A stretch of 64,000 nucleotides of DNA from Lota lota (GCA_026745465.1 JACYXH010000091.1:1021001-1085000), one strand, 5' to 3'; counted from the stretch's first letter, positions 51,170 to 63,228 are shown. The notes: generated from the letters alone by a model not told the origin. Made by a program: numbers and translations.

Positions 51170-51380
51170 ATTCTACACGCTGTGGGTCTGCCTTCACCAG
51201 AGCAGAGGCCGTTCGGCCAGGCGGTGACCACCTACGCTTTCCTTTCCACCGTAACCCTAACGACGCTGGCCGCCGCCCCGCGGGTCCCCAACGCGTACGA
51301 CCTTCCCTTTAGCGGCCCGACTACGGCCACCGCTGTGCAGGCCCGACCGCGCTGGCGCAGCCAAGAACACTTTGGGGAGG
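51170..51380. other. CpG-rich segment in glis1 intron 4
   Basis: The sequence is dense in CG dinucleotides (GACGCTGGCCGCCGCCCC, AACGCGTACGACC, CGACCGCGCTGGCG). A plus-strand open frame runs through it but matches no family. It is possibly a CpG island inside the gene. Confidence 0.4.
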
Positions 51381-51626
51381 AATCTATTCCACACGGTAAT
51401 GGTATTTATTCTAGACAGAGGTTCTGCTTTATTATTTTTACGCTGGGCCTTTCTTGTCGTGTTGTTGGGAGCGTTGCTTGGGAAAACAGGCAGAGCAGAG
51501 ATGAGTGGCGCGCCGAGCGTCCTGCAATAACAATGTGTTATTTACCGAGTAGGCCGCCGTGCGAAGGCAGGCCTAATAAAGACGTGTATCCAATTACACT
51601 TTAATGGCTACTTCATATTCTGGTGT

Positions 51627-51667
51627 GGGGGGGGGGGGGGGGGGGGCGGGGGGGGGGGGGGGGGGGG
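51627..51667. repeat. Poly-G run (about 41, one C)
   Basis: G run with a single C at 51647. Confidence 0.95.
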
Positions 51668-51832
51668 TGAAATGGAAGATTTTGCCATGAGGGGAAAATA
51701 TGCTCCATGGGTGAGCTAGCCATACGTTGTTCTTGCTCAGTTAGTGGGAGCAACATGAACGGGAATGTGTCAAATGCAGTCATTTTGCACATGTCGCTTC
51801 TTGGTACATCAGCTCTCCCGACTGCCGCCAGT

Positions 51833-52018
51833 GCACACACACACACACTCAAACACGCGCACATGGGCACACACACAAACACACACACATACACACACAC
51901 ACACACATTTGCTCACCAACTCAGACATCAACGCACGCGCACAAACACACACATACACATTTACTCATTCACTCACACAGAAACACATGCGCACAGTCCC
52001 ACACACAAACACACACAT
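51833..52018. repeat. CA-rich degenerate repeat
   Basis: CA runs interrupted by CT, CG and TCACTCA words. Confidence 0.9.
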
Positions 52019-52595
52019 AAATGATGTGGCCAAAGATAATTTTCCTTGTCTTTTTAGGAACCGCTCAAACTCATGTTTATTTGTACTGTGATGAGGCTCT
52101 GGTATAATCATGTAATGCTGATCTCTTCATTGACAGATTGATTGTTGTTCGCATGTTCTCTGTCTGATATATTTATCTTAACAACTAGTAATGCTGGAAA
52201 CAAGCTATAAGATGCTAATCTGCTGCATTAGGATGTTACAATTGATCAACAATTTCTCTCTTTCATGCTCTTTTCCTCTTTCTTCCTGTTCTGTTACTTT
52301 TTCAGCTGGAAGGTAGGCTCTTTCTCTAAACATTTCAGAAAAAGCATTATGTTCACACTCACTTTTCACAACTTTTACACATTTTGACTCACTAATTCCT
52401 CCTTTGGCACCATTATTGGCTAACCCATATTTATGTTTCACTCAACGCATTACTGTAAATTGCACATCTCAGAATTGTGTGTCTTCGTATTACACATTTC
52501 AACAAATACCTTATAAGCGCTGCGTGTTTTAGTCGCATTATATGAACATAAACATGTACTATAAAGTGACCCGTGAAATGTCTTCCACCATGCAG

Positions 52596-52706
52596 AAACC
52601 GTACGCGTGTCAGATCCCTGGCTGCACCAAGCGTTACACCGACCCCAGCTCGCTGCGCAAACACGTCAAGATCCACTCGGCCAAAGAGCAGCAGGTGCGT
52701 CGAAAG
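52596..52706 (+). CDS. glis1: glis1 coding exon 5: zinc finger 5 and adjoining basic segment
   Basis: The exon encodes 37 codons in phase 0 (residues 741-777). It starts [20 protein letters not shown] and continues [17 protein letters not shown]. Finger 5 uses C745, C750, H763 and H767. The basic VRRK tail continues the RK-rich part thought to aid nuclear targeting in GLIS proteins. The acceptor is CCACCATGCAG. The donor AAG|GTGAGC at 52706/52707 is preferred because relatives keep QQVRKK here. A second good donor, CAG|GTGCGT, lies 12 nt upstream (52694/52695) and would remove VRRK in frame. Confidence 0.96.
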
Positions 52707-53171
52707 GTGAGCTCACGAATCAAAAGTGCGATTGGAAGGGAGGGAACGTTCTTCTTTACTGCGTATTTGGGAAGCTACATCCTGCTGTCTCCATAAGTAC
52801 ATGTGTGGCTTGGCCAACTCCCAGACGGAACCTGAACTGATGCCAACGAATCAAGGCTAGAGCTCCACAGATACTAGAAGTTCCTGCTTGCATGGTTATT
52901 CTCAAAACACTGGCGCTCGATAGAGTTTCTCTTGAAGAAAGTGTGTTTGGCCGTTTTTGGAAGATTTGAAAACAACATTTTCAAAAGCTCCAACAATAGA
53001 TCAGCTTTTTTGACCATGTGGATCACCACGTCCGTGCTCCAAATGGCTGTTGTTCCCCCAGCCGGGACGGGTAAATACACAGAGGAGAATGGCTTCATTG
53101 TTGTGGAGAAGGGGCTGGATAGTGGCAGGCAGGATGATGGCTTCCTTCGACCTGGCGTGGTAAAGGGAAAC

Positions 53172-53261
53172 ATGTGTTTGTGTGTATGTGTGTGTGTGTG
53201 TATGTGTTTGTGTGTGTGCGTGCTTGTGTGTGTGTGCTTGTGTGTGTGTGTGTGTGTGCGC

Positions 53262-53309
<48 letters not shown>

Positions 53310-53383
53310 GTGTATGTGTGTGTGTGTGTGTGCAAGCGTGTGTGTGTGTGTGTGCGCGTGTGTGTGTGTTTGTGTGTGTGTAT
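53172..53383. repeat. TG-rich repeat with GTGC interruptions
   Basis: TG runs with GTGCGTG, GTGCGCGTG and TTTGTG interruptions. Confidence 0.95.
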
Positions 53384-53503
53384 TCGCTTGGAGCATTGTT
53401 AACATGCTGTTGAGCAGCAATACTCCAGTGGCCAGATGTTGTGGACAAATGTCAAAACAAACGCTCACAACTCCCTCCCTCTTCTCTTCTAGGAGCAGTG
53501 AAA

Positions 53504-53518
53504 GGGGGGGGGGGGGGG
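53504..53518. repeat. Poly-G run (15)
   Basis: Fifteen consecutive G, then TGGGG. Confidence 0.92.
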
Positions 53519-53976
53519 TGGGGTTGTTAGGTCTGCACAGAGCGGGTAAAGACGGACTCACAATTACATTTGACGTATGGCTGTTGTTTTTGCTGTGAGG
53601 ATTATGATCCTTATAGTATGTATGGTGGCTGCTGGCATGATGATAATGTCTCTGGCTTGATTTGCTGTGATTTCAACCAGCAGATAAGCAACTGTGATAC
53701 ATCTGCGGTCTAACGGTCAACTGTCAACATATTTAGTCCGTCATAGTTATCACTGAATCAGACAACGTATCCAAGCCTCTGCCCTGCCAGACCAGCGATT
53801 GTCATGTAAAACGTAGATAACCATGGTGTGTATGGTGTAAAGATCCATTAGGACACATCTAGGGTTTCTTGTATAGGTAGAGAGTCCTCTGTTTTCCATA
53901 AGATTCAGACGAACGCACCGTTGAACCTCCACTTCCATGTTTCCTCGTTGCACCACAGTGCACACTGTATGTATCC

Positions 53977-54017
<41 letters not shown>

Positions 54018-54018
54018 G
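53977..54018. repeat. (TGTC)n microsatellite
   Basis: About 10 TGTC units. Confidence 0.95.
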
Positions 54019-54781
54019 CTTCGTTCAGCTATCCACCGTGACCATCACAAACCTTATGTTGCCAAAGCGGTGTAGGGAAAATCTCCAGAGGCCAGGAAAA
54101 AGCAGGTTTTGCTGTATGTGTGTGGTGGCGTGCGTGCGGGGGGAGGGGGATTCCAATTGCATGTACCTCCACTACATACCTCTGTGTTTTATTACATATT
54201 TTTCTATTATGGAACAAGTCAACCTGATCCGATCACCAGAGCTGAACATCTCCCCGCGGATCCAAGCCTCCAGTTGCCCCCCATCACACCAGAGCCAGAG
54301 GTCATGTGGTTCCTCCGAGCAGCGCCCGCCTCATGGCGTGTGATTGTGGGGTAGAAAATGTGTCTTCACTTGTCCCTATTAGTGCTGGCAGAGCGGGAAA
54401 CAGAAGCAATTTCACCCTGGCACCGAGGTTTGGCGTACTGGTAGTCCACCCAAAAAGCGTTGGTGGCCAGGGCATGACGTAAGAGGGATGGAGACGGAGG
54501 GGGGTCCCTGGATCTCTCCGGCTCCTCCAGCTCTCCCTCGGTGACAATGTGTTTGTGATTGCTCTGTGAGTTTCTGTTTTAAATAAACTTATGAATCATA
54601 GCAAAGAAAAATAAACACGAGAGACAAAGATGATGAGTCATCATGTTCTGCAGTCGTATTGAAATGCGAGGTGACTTTAGGTAATCCGGGCACTCCTTTG
54701 TCTCTTTCGGCCGATCATTGACCCTCTCTTCTTCTCTTCCCTTATTGTTCTGCTTTATCATCCGTTTTGCTTGATGGACAG

Positions 54782-54947
54782 CTGCGGCCCTGCCCACATC
54801 TGGACCAGGACCTCCTGAGTGACTGCCTGTCCATCCAGCACCTGCAGAGCTCCAACCCCTCGTCCCAACACCTGCACTGCCCCCCCAACCCCCAGCATCT
54901 GTACAAAGACCTGCGCTCCCCCGGACTGGGCCAAGACATCTTTACAG
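54782..54947 (+). CDS. glis1: glis1 coding exon 6 (C-terminal region, first part)
   Basis: The exon encodes 55 codons plus one base (residues 778-832): LRPCPHLDQDLLSDCLSIQH, then a Pro/His/Gln-rich stretch, then LRSPGLGQDIFTG. The DLLSDCLSIQHL segment resembles the conserved DVLTECLVLQQL element after finger 5 of GLIS1, and GLGQDIFTG resembles GLGQELLPG. This favours GLIS1 over GLIS3. It is bounded by TGATGGACAG (54781) and ACAG|GTGTGT (54947/54948), leaving G in phase 1. GLIS C-termini carry the main transactivation domain. Confidence 0.93.
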
Positions 54948-55311
54948 GTGTGTAGCACATACACACGCACACGCACGTTTCCCAGTTGCTGCTGCTGTTC
55001 TTAGCCTGAGAGCACCTGTTTGTATTGTAACTGTTGCGTCAGCTAACGCAGGCTGTAATGTGTTCAGATTGAGTTTTAGATTGGTCCATGGCTCATGGAC
55101 AAATGCATGTCAATGCAATGTCATTGAGCCTTAAGATGAAATGCTGCATTGACTGTGTCTTGTGGTCACTGAGTTTAGTATGATGCAAACCCATTCAGTT
55201 TGATTTAAGTAACTGAAGTACAATGGAAAACTGTCCCAAAAGTTTTGTCATGCACGAAAAACACACACAAACACGTAATAATGATCGAGGACAAGTTTAA
55301 AAGGCCAAAGT

Positions 55312-55324
55312 CCCCCCCCCCCCC
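55312..55324. repeat. Poly-C run (13)
   Basis: Thirteen consecutive C. Confidence 0.92.
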
Positions 55325-55979
55325 AAACTAAATTAAAGTTAAGGTAAATACAAGGAAGTCATTAAAAGGCCTGTAGGGCTTGTCCTGATTTTCCATGAAA
55401 CTGTTGGCAGCCAAGACTCAAGGTCAGAGTGAGTAAGATTTTGCGTAAGTAAGACATGCCCCAAATTCTTCGCACTCGCACGGAATGCGCAAAACAATCA
55501 AGATCACTCCCTCATGGCGATGACCGCTCGTCCAAAGAATGTCGTCCAACACGTGCAGGCATTTGATTCCTAACGGGCCGACCAAATGTGTTTCTAAATA
55601 ATCAAACAGTCAACGAGCTGTGTTTGGACACAACTCACCATGTGACTACGACAAAACAATCGCTGAAAGTGCGTGGAAATGTTTATCTGATCACCCACGT
55701 GAGCCCTAAACTTCTACTTCAAGGACTTGAATTGATCCGTAAAGAGTCAACACAGGGCTCGATGCAGGAGTAGATGAATAAATAAACAAATGCTAACAAT
55801 GTGATGGACGGAGGGAGGTACCCCTGCGTTGATCGCACTTTATGGACACATCTTCCACTGTTTATTGCACCAGGCTCCCCACTGCCTTCTCGTCTTGTTT
55901 CTGGAGCCGACCAAGCGAGCCTCCAACGTGTCTTTTATTGTTCGATCGAATGTTTGTTCACCAACATCCCCACCATCAC

Positions 55980-56178
55980 TTCCTCCTCCTCCTCCTCCTC
56001 CTCCTCCTCCTCCTCCTCCTCCTCCTCCTCCTCCTCCTCCTCCTCCTCCTCCTCCTCCTCCTCCTCCTCCTCCCCCTCTTCCCCCTCCTCCTTCTCCTCC
56101 CCCTCCCCCTCTTCCCCCTCCTCATCCTCATCCCCCTCCCCCTCTTCCCCCTGCTCCCTCTCCTCCTCCTCCTTCTCC
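55980..56178. repeat. (TCC)n, about 31 pure units, then degenerate
   Basis: Pure TCC to about 56074, then TCC/CCCCTCTT variants. Poly-Ser, poly-Pro and poly-Leu frames through it are artefacts. Confidence 0.97.
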
Positions 56179-56616
56179 CCTGTGTCTTATTGAATAAATG
56201 TTTCTTGGTCATTTATTTTAAATGTTCTCTGGGCCTGGAGGCACTACAGGCTATGAGCTACGAGCTACGAGCTTGTTTTTTCAAAAGGTGTTTGAGGATA
56301 CAGTGTTTTGTTTAAACGTGTATTTCATGGCAGAGATTTAGCAACAAAAGATGACACTCCATTATTAGGATTTGCTTTGTTTGGGGGCCAAAAAAAGGCT
56401 GTGTTGGTGAGGGTTGAGTCCAGCGGGCAGGCATGCTGACATTAACACCTGTGGAGCAGAAAATGACTCACGCTTCCAGTCAGAACCCAGCGTGTTTCCT
56501 GGTTATAACTCTGCTCTCATTCATTTAAACCATGACTACAGCATGGCTTACCAAAAAAGCCCCATCCCTCTTTTATAGAGGGCAATTAGAGGGTTCTCTA
56601 AATCAACCCGGAGAAA

Positions 56617-56640
56617 GGGGGGGGGGGGGGGGGGGGGGGG
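56617..56640. repeat. Poly-G run (24)
   Basis: Twenty-four consecutive G. Confidence 0.95.
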
Positions 56641-57863
56641 TTTGCGTGCCACTGCTAGTCAGGCTGAATGGATTCTCCAATCTATCTCCTTCCCCCGTTG
56701 TTACACAGTAATCCACTCTTGGGTTCTTTGTTTTTCTTCCTTGGAATGTCCATAACATAACATGTTTTATACATCAATACAAAATCTGGAATACTAGAAC
56801 TTTTCCGCAGTACGCAAAATACACGATTCAGACATACTGGAATCACAAGCTGTTACTCACTCACTCCACATACATTGATCTCATTAACTCTCCCTTTCTT
56901 TTTTTTCCTTTTCCTGCGGAGCTCGCAATGAATTTGAGATAATCAGCCATTTTTTAGTTGTTGACTGTTTTTTGTCGGCCTGGCAACAGATGTCGGGGCT
57001 AAAGGGGAAACCATTAAAGGGGCTGTGATTGATGATTTGGAGGTAATGAATCAGGCTTGTAACCATTTCAGAGGCCTGTCGGATCGGGCCCCTACCGTTC
57101 CAACTGCTCCATCACATCTGGCCCCAGACATAACCAGGAGCCCAGATCTCTCGTGGCTTCTGACTTCTCCTCCTCTGCTCATTGAGACCCTAGCCTTTAA
57201 CATTGGCCCTATACATTGAGCATATTGCCACAGCAAGCCCCAATAGCAGTGATAAAGTCATCAGAGTGTTTCAGCACAGTAGAACGTTGAGATGCACTGT
57301 GTAGGATGAGCAGAGCCTTTGCAATGATTTTCATGTGTAGTCCAGGGTCCAAACATTCAGACGCAAATGTCATTGTTTAGGATGGGAAGTTCAGGAGTTG
57401 AGTTAATTTATCAGTGTGTTTCAGTGCGTTTATACACGCGCATGTCCCTGTGCAGTTCATAAAATAGACAGAGAGGCTTGCACTCTCATACACACAATAA
57501 AACAAAACAATAATGCAGATGTGTACCCACATAAAAAAAGAGTATTGAGTAAACCAAATTTCCCCGTTTCGAATCCTTTCAAAACATCAACACATGCAAA
57601 CTTTTACTTCATTATTCTATCATGAGAACAAAGAGCTAAAATGATAACCAGGGCCAATCCCTTAGGCAAGTCAGTGTACCCCCAAAATACAAACAGAACA
57701 TTTTTCTTTCTCAACCCTCCCTGATTGGATTGAGGCTTTTTTTCCCTAAACTCTGTCCCAACGCCGTGAAATGGCTTTTAATCTGGTCAAAGGGAGAGAC
57801 GAAGTGCAGGGCCCTGGTGTTTATTTGGTCCCGTTTACTGAGTTAACGTTGTTTGTCTTTCAG

Positions 57864-58038
57864 GCCTGTACACTGGCTCCAGCACGCCCCACCATTGTCC
57901 CTCGCTGGAGCTAGGGTCCGCGGCCCCAGCCTCCGGTTCTGCCCCTGAGATGACCTCCAGACTGGTCCGGTTGGACCCGGACCTCCACAGCCCCCACCAC
58001 CTCTCACCCCTGGCTGCCCTGGAAGGCACGCGCGAAGG
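57864..58038 (+). CDS. glis1: glis1 coding exon 7 (C-terminal region, second part)
   Basis: The first bases, GC, complete the Gly codon. The exon then reads LYTGSSTPHHCPSLELGSAA, a Pro/Ala/Ser segment, and DLHSPHHLSPLAALEGTREG. The pattern G-(L/V)Y-GS-TPH followed by HHLSPL---E-TR(D/E)G is that of mammalian GLIS1 and fixes the paralogue. It covers residues 833-890 and ends GAAGG|GTGAGT in phase 2 (58038/58039). The family continues for roughly 150-200 more residues (an LSP...PLKG-type Pro-rich region and a C-terminal transactivation segment). None of that is found before 64000, so the gene is truncated by the window edge. Confidence 0.94.
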
Positions 58039-58049
58039 GTGAGTACTGT

Positions 58050-58440
58050 AATGTAATAAAGCATGCGCGCGCACACAAACTCACACACACATACACACAC
58101 ACACCCCTAATAAAGCACACGCGCGCACACAGACTCACACACACATACACACACACACTCCTAATAAAGCATGCACGCACACACAGACTCACAGACACAT
58201 ACACACACACACCCCTAATAAAGCACGCACGCACAGACATACACACACACACCTCTAATAAAGCACGCACGCGCACACAAACTCACACACACATACACAC
58301 ACACCCCTAATAAAGCACGCGTGCACACACAGACTCACACACACAGACTCACGCACACAGACTCACACACACATACACACACACACCTCTAATAAAGCAC
58401 GCACACAAACTCACATGCACATCTACACACCCGTAAAAAA
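58050..58440. repeat. CA-rich minisatellite with AATAAA in each unit
   Basis: Units of about 54 bp share TAATAAAGCACGC followed by CA-rich sequence. AATAAA starts at 58055, 58109, 58163, 58217, 58257, 58309 and 58391, giving spacings of 54, 54, 54, 40, 52 and 82. The array starts about 12 bp after the glis1 exon 7 donor. A degenerate CA-rich tail runs to about 58540. Confidence 0.93.
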
Positions 58441-58627
58441 CTACGCGCACACACGCAAGCACACATGCACATTCACACACACGCTTACACACAAACGCGC
58501 ACACAAACACCCACGCACAAACACATCCACAGTGACACAACACAAAGGTCAAACACAACTAAATGAAATTATCATAAACTTGAATAAATGCCCAGATATA
58601 CAGTAACACACATACAGATATCACCGT

Positions 58628-58756
58628 GAACACACACACACACACACACACATACACACTAACATCAACACACAGCGTCACTCTTGACAAACTCGGTGAA
58701 CTCTATTGAAACTCTGACGACCGTCATCAGGTCAGCACACCCCCTGCCTCATTATG

Positions 58757-58792
<36 letters not shown>
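58628..58792. repeat. Two (CA)n microsatellites
   Basis: CA runs at about 58628-58652 and 58760-58792. Confidence 0.93.
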
Positions 58793-58974
58793 CGGAGATC
58801 ACCATGACACGGTTGCAGTGTCAATACACAGGAGAACCCCCCTGGCCCTTCGTCTTCATCGCCATGCGGAGAACACAGGAACACACGCAGGTCTCCTCCA
58901 CGTTAGCCAACACATCCGCCCAGGCCGCGGAAACCCGACGCCCCGTGACCCCCAAGAAGTGGTCCTCTGAGGAG

Positions 58975-59010
58975 GGGGAGGAGAGGGGAGGGGAGGGGAG
59001 GGGAGGAGAG
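58975..59010 (+). repeat. (GGGGA)n with G-quadruplex motif
   Basis: At 58985-59003 the sequence is GGGGAGGGGAGGGGAGGGG: four G4 tracts with one-base loops. Confidence 0.9.
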
Positions 59011-59364
59011 GCTGTAATGGCCACCACGGAGTCAGCATGACACACGGCCGATCGGCTCTATTTCTGGCAGGGCACGCGGTGTTTACACCACCCCCTCCAT
59101 CTCCGCTGGAGAGGACGGCGTCAGAGCCATGACATAACCCCTTGGCCGCACTTGATTCGGGTTTTAACGAGGACAAACCGGCACAAGCTGTGTGATGGGA
59201 TCCCATTGTGGGCGCTCCTCCTCAGATGTGCCTCCCACAACTGCTGTGATGCACTGCTGTGTGTCAGTGTGTTTGGTTGCAGCTCTCACCCTGGACCACA
59301 TTGGACGCCGTGATTAAGGCTAAGGGTTTAACTGGTGGTGATGTCAGATGGTAGGGACACTTTC

Positions 59365-59388
59365 GGGGGGGGGGGGGGGGGGGGGGGG
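59365..59388. repeat. Poly-G run (24)
   Basis: Twenty-four consecutive G. Confidence 0.95.
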
Positions 59389-59640
59389 TAGGGTGGCATG
59401 CCCCGGACTCATGAATATGTTTTCATAAGCCACAAGATCACTTGGCCTCCAGATGTTAGCCTCTGTCCATAAACATACTACGGAGGTTTCTGTAAAGACA
59501 GGGTGTCCTGCCCCAGATAACGAGCCCGCTCCCTTCTCTGAGCTCCGGTGACACTTGAAGGAGTTTGGGACCATCCTAACTTCACCTCAGTTTCTCTTTA
59601 CTCTATCTATTCTACTCTATCTATCTCATCTTTCTACCTT

Positions 59641-59660
59641 GTGTGTGTGTGCGTCAGTGC

Positions 59661-59709
<49 letters not shown>
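59641..59709. repeat. (TG)n microsatellite
   Basis: TG repeat with GCG interruptions at its start; preceded by short TCTATCTA words. Confidence 0.95.
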
Positions 59710-59710
<1 letters not shown>

Positions 59711-60546
59711 CTGCGTGCATGCCCGTGTGTGAATAAGGATAGCAGCATGTTTTCCATTAGGAACAGGATTTCCCGGGAGAAGGGGCCATGCAATGCTACG
59801 TGCTAGGCTACGAAGCGAAGGCTACGTGTGTTCTGTGCTTGACAACCTGCTGAGGAGCAGGGAGGGAGAAGGGAAAACACACTTTTACAATTGAATAACA
59901 TTTAGAACGAATGAATAGGATCAAGCACGTCGTAAAACCCTGTGTTACAAAACCTCTGCTAATGCCAGCGGCCTTTGCGTGCAAGCGCATGTGGATGTGC
60001 TTTTGCGTGAATAAAGTATAAGTGTATTTACACGGCAACGAGTACAATCCAGAAAAGGATTTGTAGACAGCTACTTACAATAGTATGCATACGTGCACCT
60101 GTCTCTCTGCGTGTATTCTTCTCCAGTGCATATCGTGGGAAGAATCTACGTTTAGGGGAATTGAAGCAGTATTATCCACAGGAGATTGCGTGTGATCCGG
60201 GCGGCTGGGAACAACCAAATATCTCTTCTAGGGAGCAGGGCTGGCAGTGCAGAGTAGGGTTGTAAATGTTCAGTAGTGCTGATCTCAGAGGCCTCACGTT
60301 CCTCTGAAGGATTCCCCAAGAGGCTTCAGGCTTCGAATGGCAGGAGTAAAACACCCTTGGATGACCCCGGACAGTTAGGCCGTCTTCCTCAGCAGCCTGT
60401 CCGGTTACGGCTGCTTGGTGGCGGACTGGAAAGGGGAATGGGTTGTGCAACCTGGAGCCATGGGGCCCTTGAGCCAAAAATATACAGGCAGGCGGACATA
60501 TTGGGGGTGAGATACATGTGAGATAAAGGTTATGCTTCTAATGTTC

Positions 60547-60548
<2 letters not shown>

Positions 60549-60595
<47 letters not shown>
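60549..60595. repeat. (GA)n microsatellite
   Basis: About 23 GA units. Confidence 0.96.
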
Positions 60596-60597
<2 letters not shown>

Positions 60598-63170
60598 TGA
60601 GTAAGAGAGAGAATAGCAAGATTGTTTACATGTACACAAACAGTATAAATCTATATATTTATATACTGTCAATGATTGTGGCCATGTTCCATGCCTGGAG
60701 CCTTTTGTGTGTAAATGTGTGTGTGGGTTTGTGAGCGTGTAAATCAGCATGTTCCCTACAGATGTTCTCTGCTTGTCGAGCCAAAGAAAACAACCGTCCT
60801 AATTCCTAAAACTCTTTTTTGCTAGGCCCACAGAAAGTCCACTACATTGATGTGACATGACAACAGGATTGCATTAGGAGAATTGCAGCAATTTGCAGGT
60901 TCACAAATTTCATCACATCACAAATGTGATTTGACCAATAAGCACTTAGGTAGGCACGTGTGTGTGTGACACACGCACACACATACACACACACTCACAT
61001 ACTGTAGTCCTCTATCTCTTCATCGCAGAAAGGGTTGGGTCGAAGGAGGGTTGATGCGTTGCCAGGACGTACAACAAGCCGGCATGAAATGTCTACTTAC
61101 ATTTGCCTGAAGATGGAGCTTTTGATTTACATGTTTAAAGCCTTGAGTATACAGCCCGCTGCCAAAGTCAATATCAGTGCTGCACTTGTTTTTCCCAAAC
61201 GGTTTAGCAGGACATTAAACATTTTGACAAAATTATCTAACTAACCTGCCTGTAGTGCAACAGTCATTGACCTCATACCCTAAATGTGTTTATCCTGGCT
61301 CAAATGGGCCATTTAGACTCCTTTTACTTTCTAAATACCGTGTGTCGTTTTTCTCAGAGCTAATATAAAAAAATGGCAGCTTGAAAAAAAAACGCCTTTG
61401 TGCGAGCTTTCGGCGACACGCACATGCACGCGCCAGCGGTGTCGTGTGTTTCTGGCCTTGTAGGGCCTCATTCACAGGCATAGCTGTTCAGAGCATGGCA
61501 GCATGTACTTATAGACAGATGGGTGGTAAATGTTGTCATTCACCGGCCCCCTTAGCCGTTTGCGGTTGTATAATTGCATGTGGAGAGAGTCCACTGTGCC
61601 CTTTTCCAGTTTATTGATATTGGAGGCCCCCCTTGATAAATATTAGTGCGAGCAGGTTTTGATACCCGGGCTTGTGAGTGACACTGTCTAATTGGATCAG
61701 AGTGGCAGCAATAACAGAAACAGAGCACACATTACCAGATATGTTCCACTGAAGGGTAACATGCAGGGGCGCGTAACTCTACACCGGCTGTTTTCCTGCT
61801 ATTACCAGTTCTCAATGATCCGCAAGATGAATGTCAATCTCTCTCTCTTTCCAAACGCTAAACAAAAGCATTCCTACGAAGTCACGGCAACTTAGTCATG
61901 AGTTGGCCAACGAAATGGTGTTGTCCTCCGGATGAAAACAAAACAAACAAAAGTTTAGCCTTCGGTTAGCTCATTCACGTTTGTTACGATTTGATATCAG
62001 CTCCAAAACAAGACAGCCAATTACAGGACATGTGTAATTTTGTGTGTTTGGTGCACTCATCTGTCTGAACAGAAAGCTTACAATGCCCTCCTCTCATATA
62101 ACTGGTCCTGCAGAGTTCTGGCTCGGCTTAAGCCAGTAGTACGCCTTGACCTCAGCCTTCGCTTTCCCGCTAACCAGAACCAGAAGCGTTCCCAGTGAGA
62201 CGCACCTAGCGCTAGCCCTGCCATCCGTCAGGGAGGCTTGAAGTTGGCTACAAAGGAGGGAGGAAGAAGAGGAGAAGGTGGGAGCTGAGGGGGCTGTTTA
62301 CGAGGAGTTGGGAGTCTGTTGAGGAGAAGGGCCTGATGGTCGGGGGGCCCCTAAGGGGCGGCTACGGCCCTCTGGTGAGGGAAGACAAACGAGCAGCGGA
62401 GCGTAGCAGCTCGTAAGTTCTGCAGGTCTCGCCGCTTTGACAAGTCTGTTTCCATCTCCTCACCCCGTTGTAGATGGGGAAGACGACGTGTGCTCTTGTT
62501 TCACACCGGGTTGGCACCTCTGGATGTAGTATTTGGGAGGGGTGGGGTGGTGGGGCTGGTGGCGGTTTCTGGACGATTCATGCGATCCAACAGTGATGCC
62601 TTCCATATTCGCATACCTGCTTTGCTTTACAGTAATTTGAGTCATTTTGGCTGAACTCTTGTGGCCTGAGGAGGCAGCTATAGTCCAGGTCGCGAATGAA
62701 GTCCTGATCCTTTGGTCTGTCGTAGGAATTTGAGAGCCAAGGTCAAGTCATGATAGTCATCTGCAATCAAATAATTGTTCCCAGGATCACGCAACGTTCG
62801 TAAACACTGACATAGTTACCAAGCGATATTGCGTTTGAGCCGTTTAGTCTTTAGGATCCTCCCCAGTCCCATTTTAGCACTGCCGGAGGGAATTAAAGGT
62901 TCAGAAAGATCCAGATTCACGCTCTTACTATGCTAAGTATTTTTGTAGAACTCACTGTGGACACTCAACCTAATATTGGCCTGTATCTGATTAAAAATAT
63001 TAGGGTTCAGAGGTCAAAACGCTCTCGAGTCAACATGGATGGCTTGGGAAGAGAAGAGTGTGTGAAGTGGTGGACGAGAGGATGATCAGTGAAGATGATT
63101 ATCACCGGCGAGATTCATCCAAGATCTGAAAGATTTCGGCCTCATGCACTGAGCCTGCGTAGCTAACTGT

Positions 63171-63173
<3 letters not shown>

Positions 63174-63226
<53 letters not shown>
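63174..63226. repeat. (GA)n microsatellite
   Basis: About 26 GA units. Confidence 0.96.

Positions 63227-63228
<2 letters not shown>

Larger units (their letters stand above)
50072..52595 (+). other. glis1 intron 4 (2.5 kb)
   Basis: The intron runs from the GTCAGC donor to the CCATGCAG acceptor. It contains a CpG-rich island (51170-51380), a poly-G run (51627-51667) and CA repeats (51833-52018). Positions 50580-51100 are AT-rich unique DNA. The open frame across the CpG-rich part resembles no family. Confidence 0.65.
52707..54781 (+). other. glis1 intron 5 (2.1 kb)
   Basis: The intron runs from the GTGAGC donor to the TGATGGACAG acceptor. It holds a degenerate TG/GTGC tract (53172-53383), a G run (53504-53518) and (TGTC)n (53977-54018). 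The rest is unique-looking; no gene is seen. Confidence 0.65.
54948..57863 (+). other. glis1 intron 6 (2.9 kb)
   Basis: The intron runs from the GTGTGT donor to the TTGTCTTTCAG acceptor. It contains a C run (55312-55324), a large TCC-repeat block (55980-56178) and a 24-base G run (56617-56640). Positions 56650-57860 are unique-looking with no coding exon recognised. Confidence 0.65.

Noticed and set aside
55801-56315. Poly-Ser, poly-Pro and poly-Leu frames, and poly-Arg on the minus strand
   Set aside because: All three frames of a (TCC)n repeat are open; no gene signal.
58050-58440. Regularly spaced repeats resembling a CRISPR array
   Set aside because: Units are contiguous CA-rich minisatellite in a vertebrate intron, without unique spacers.
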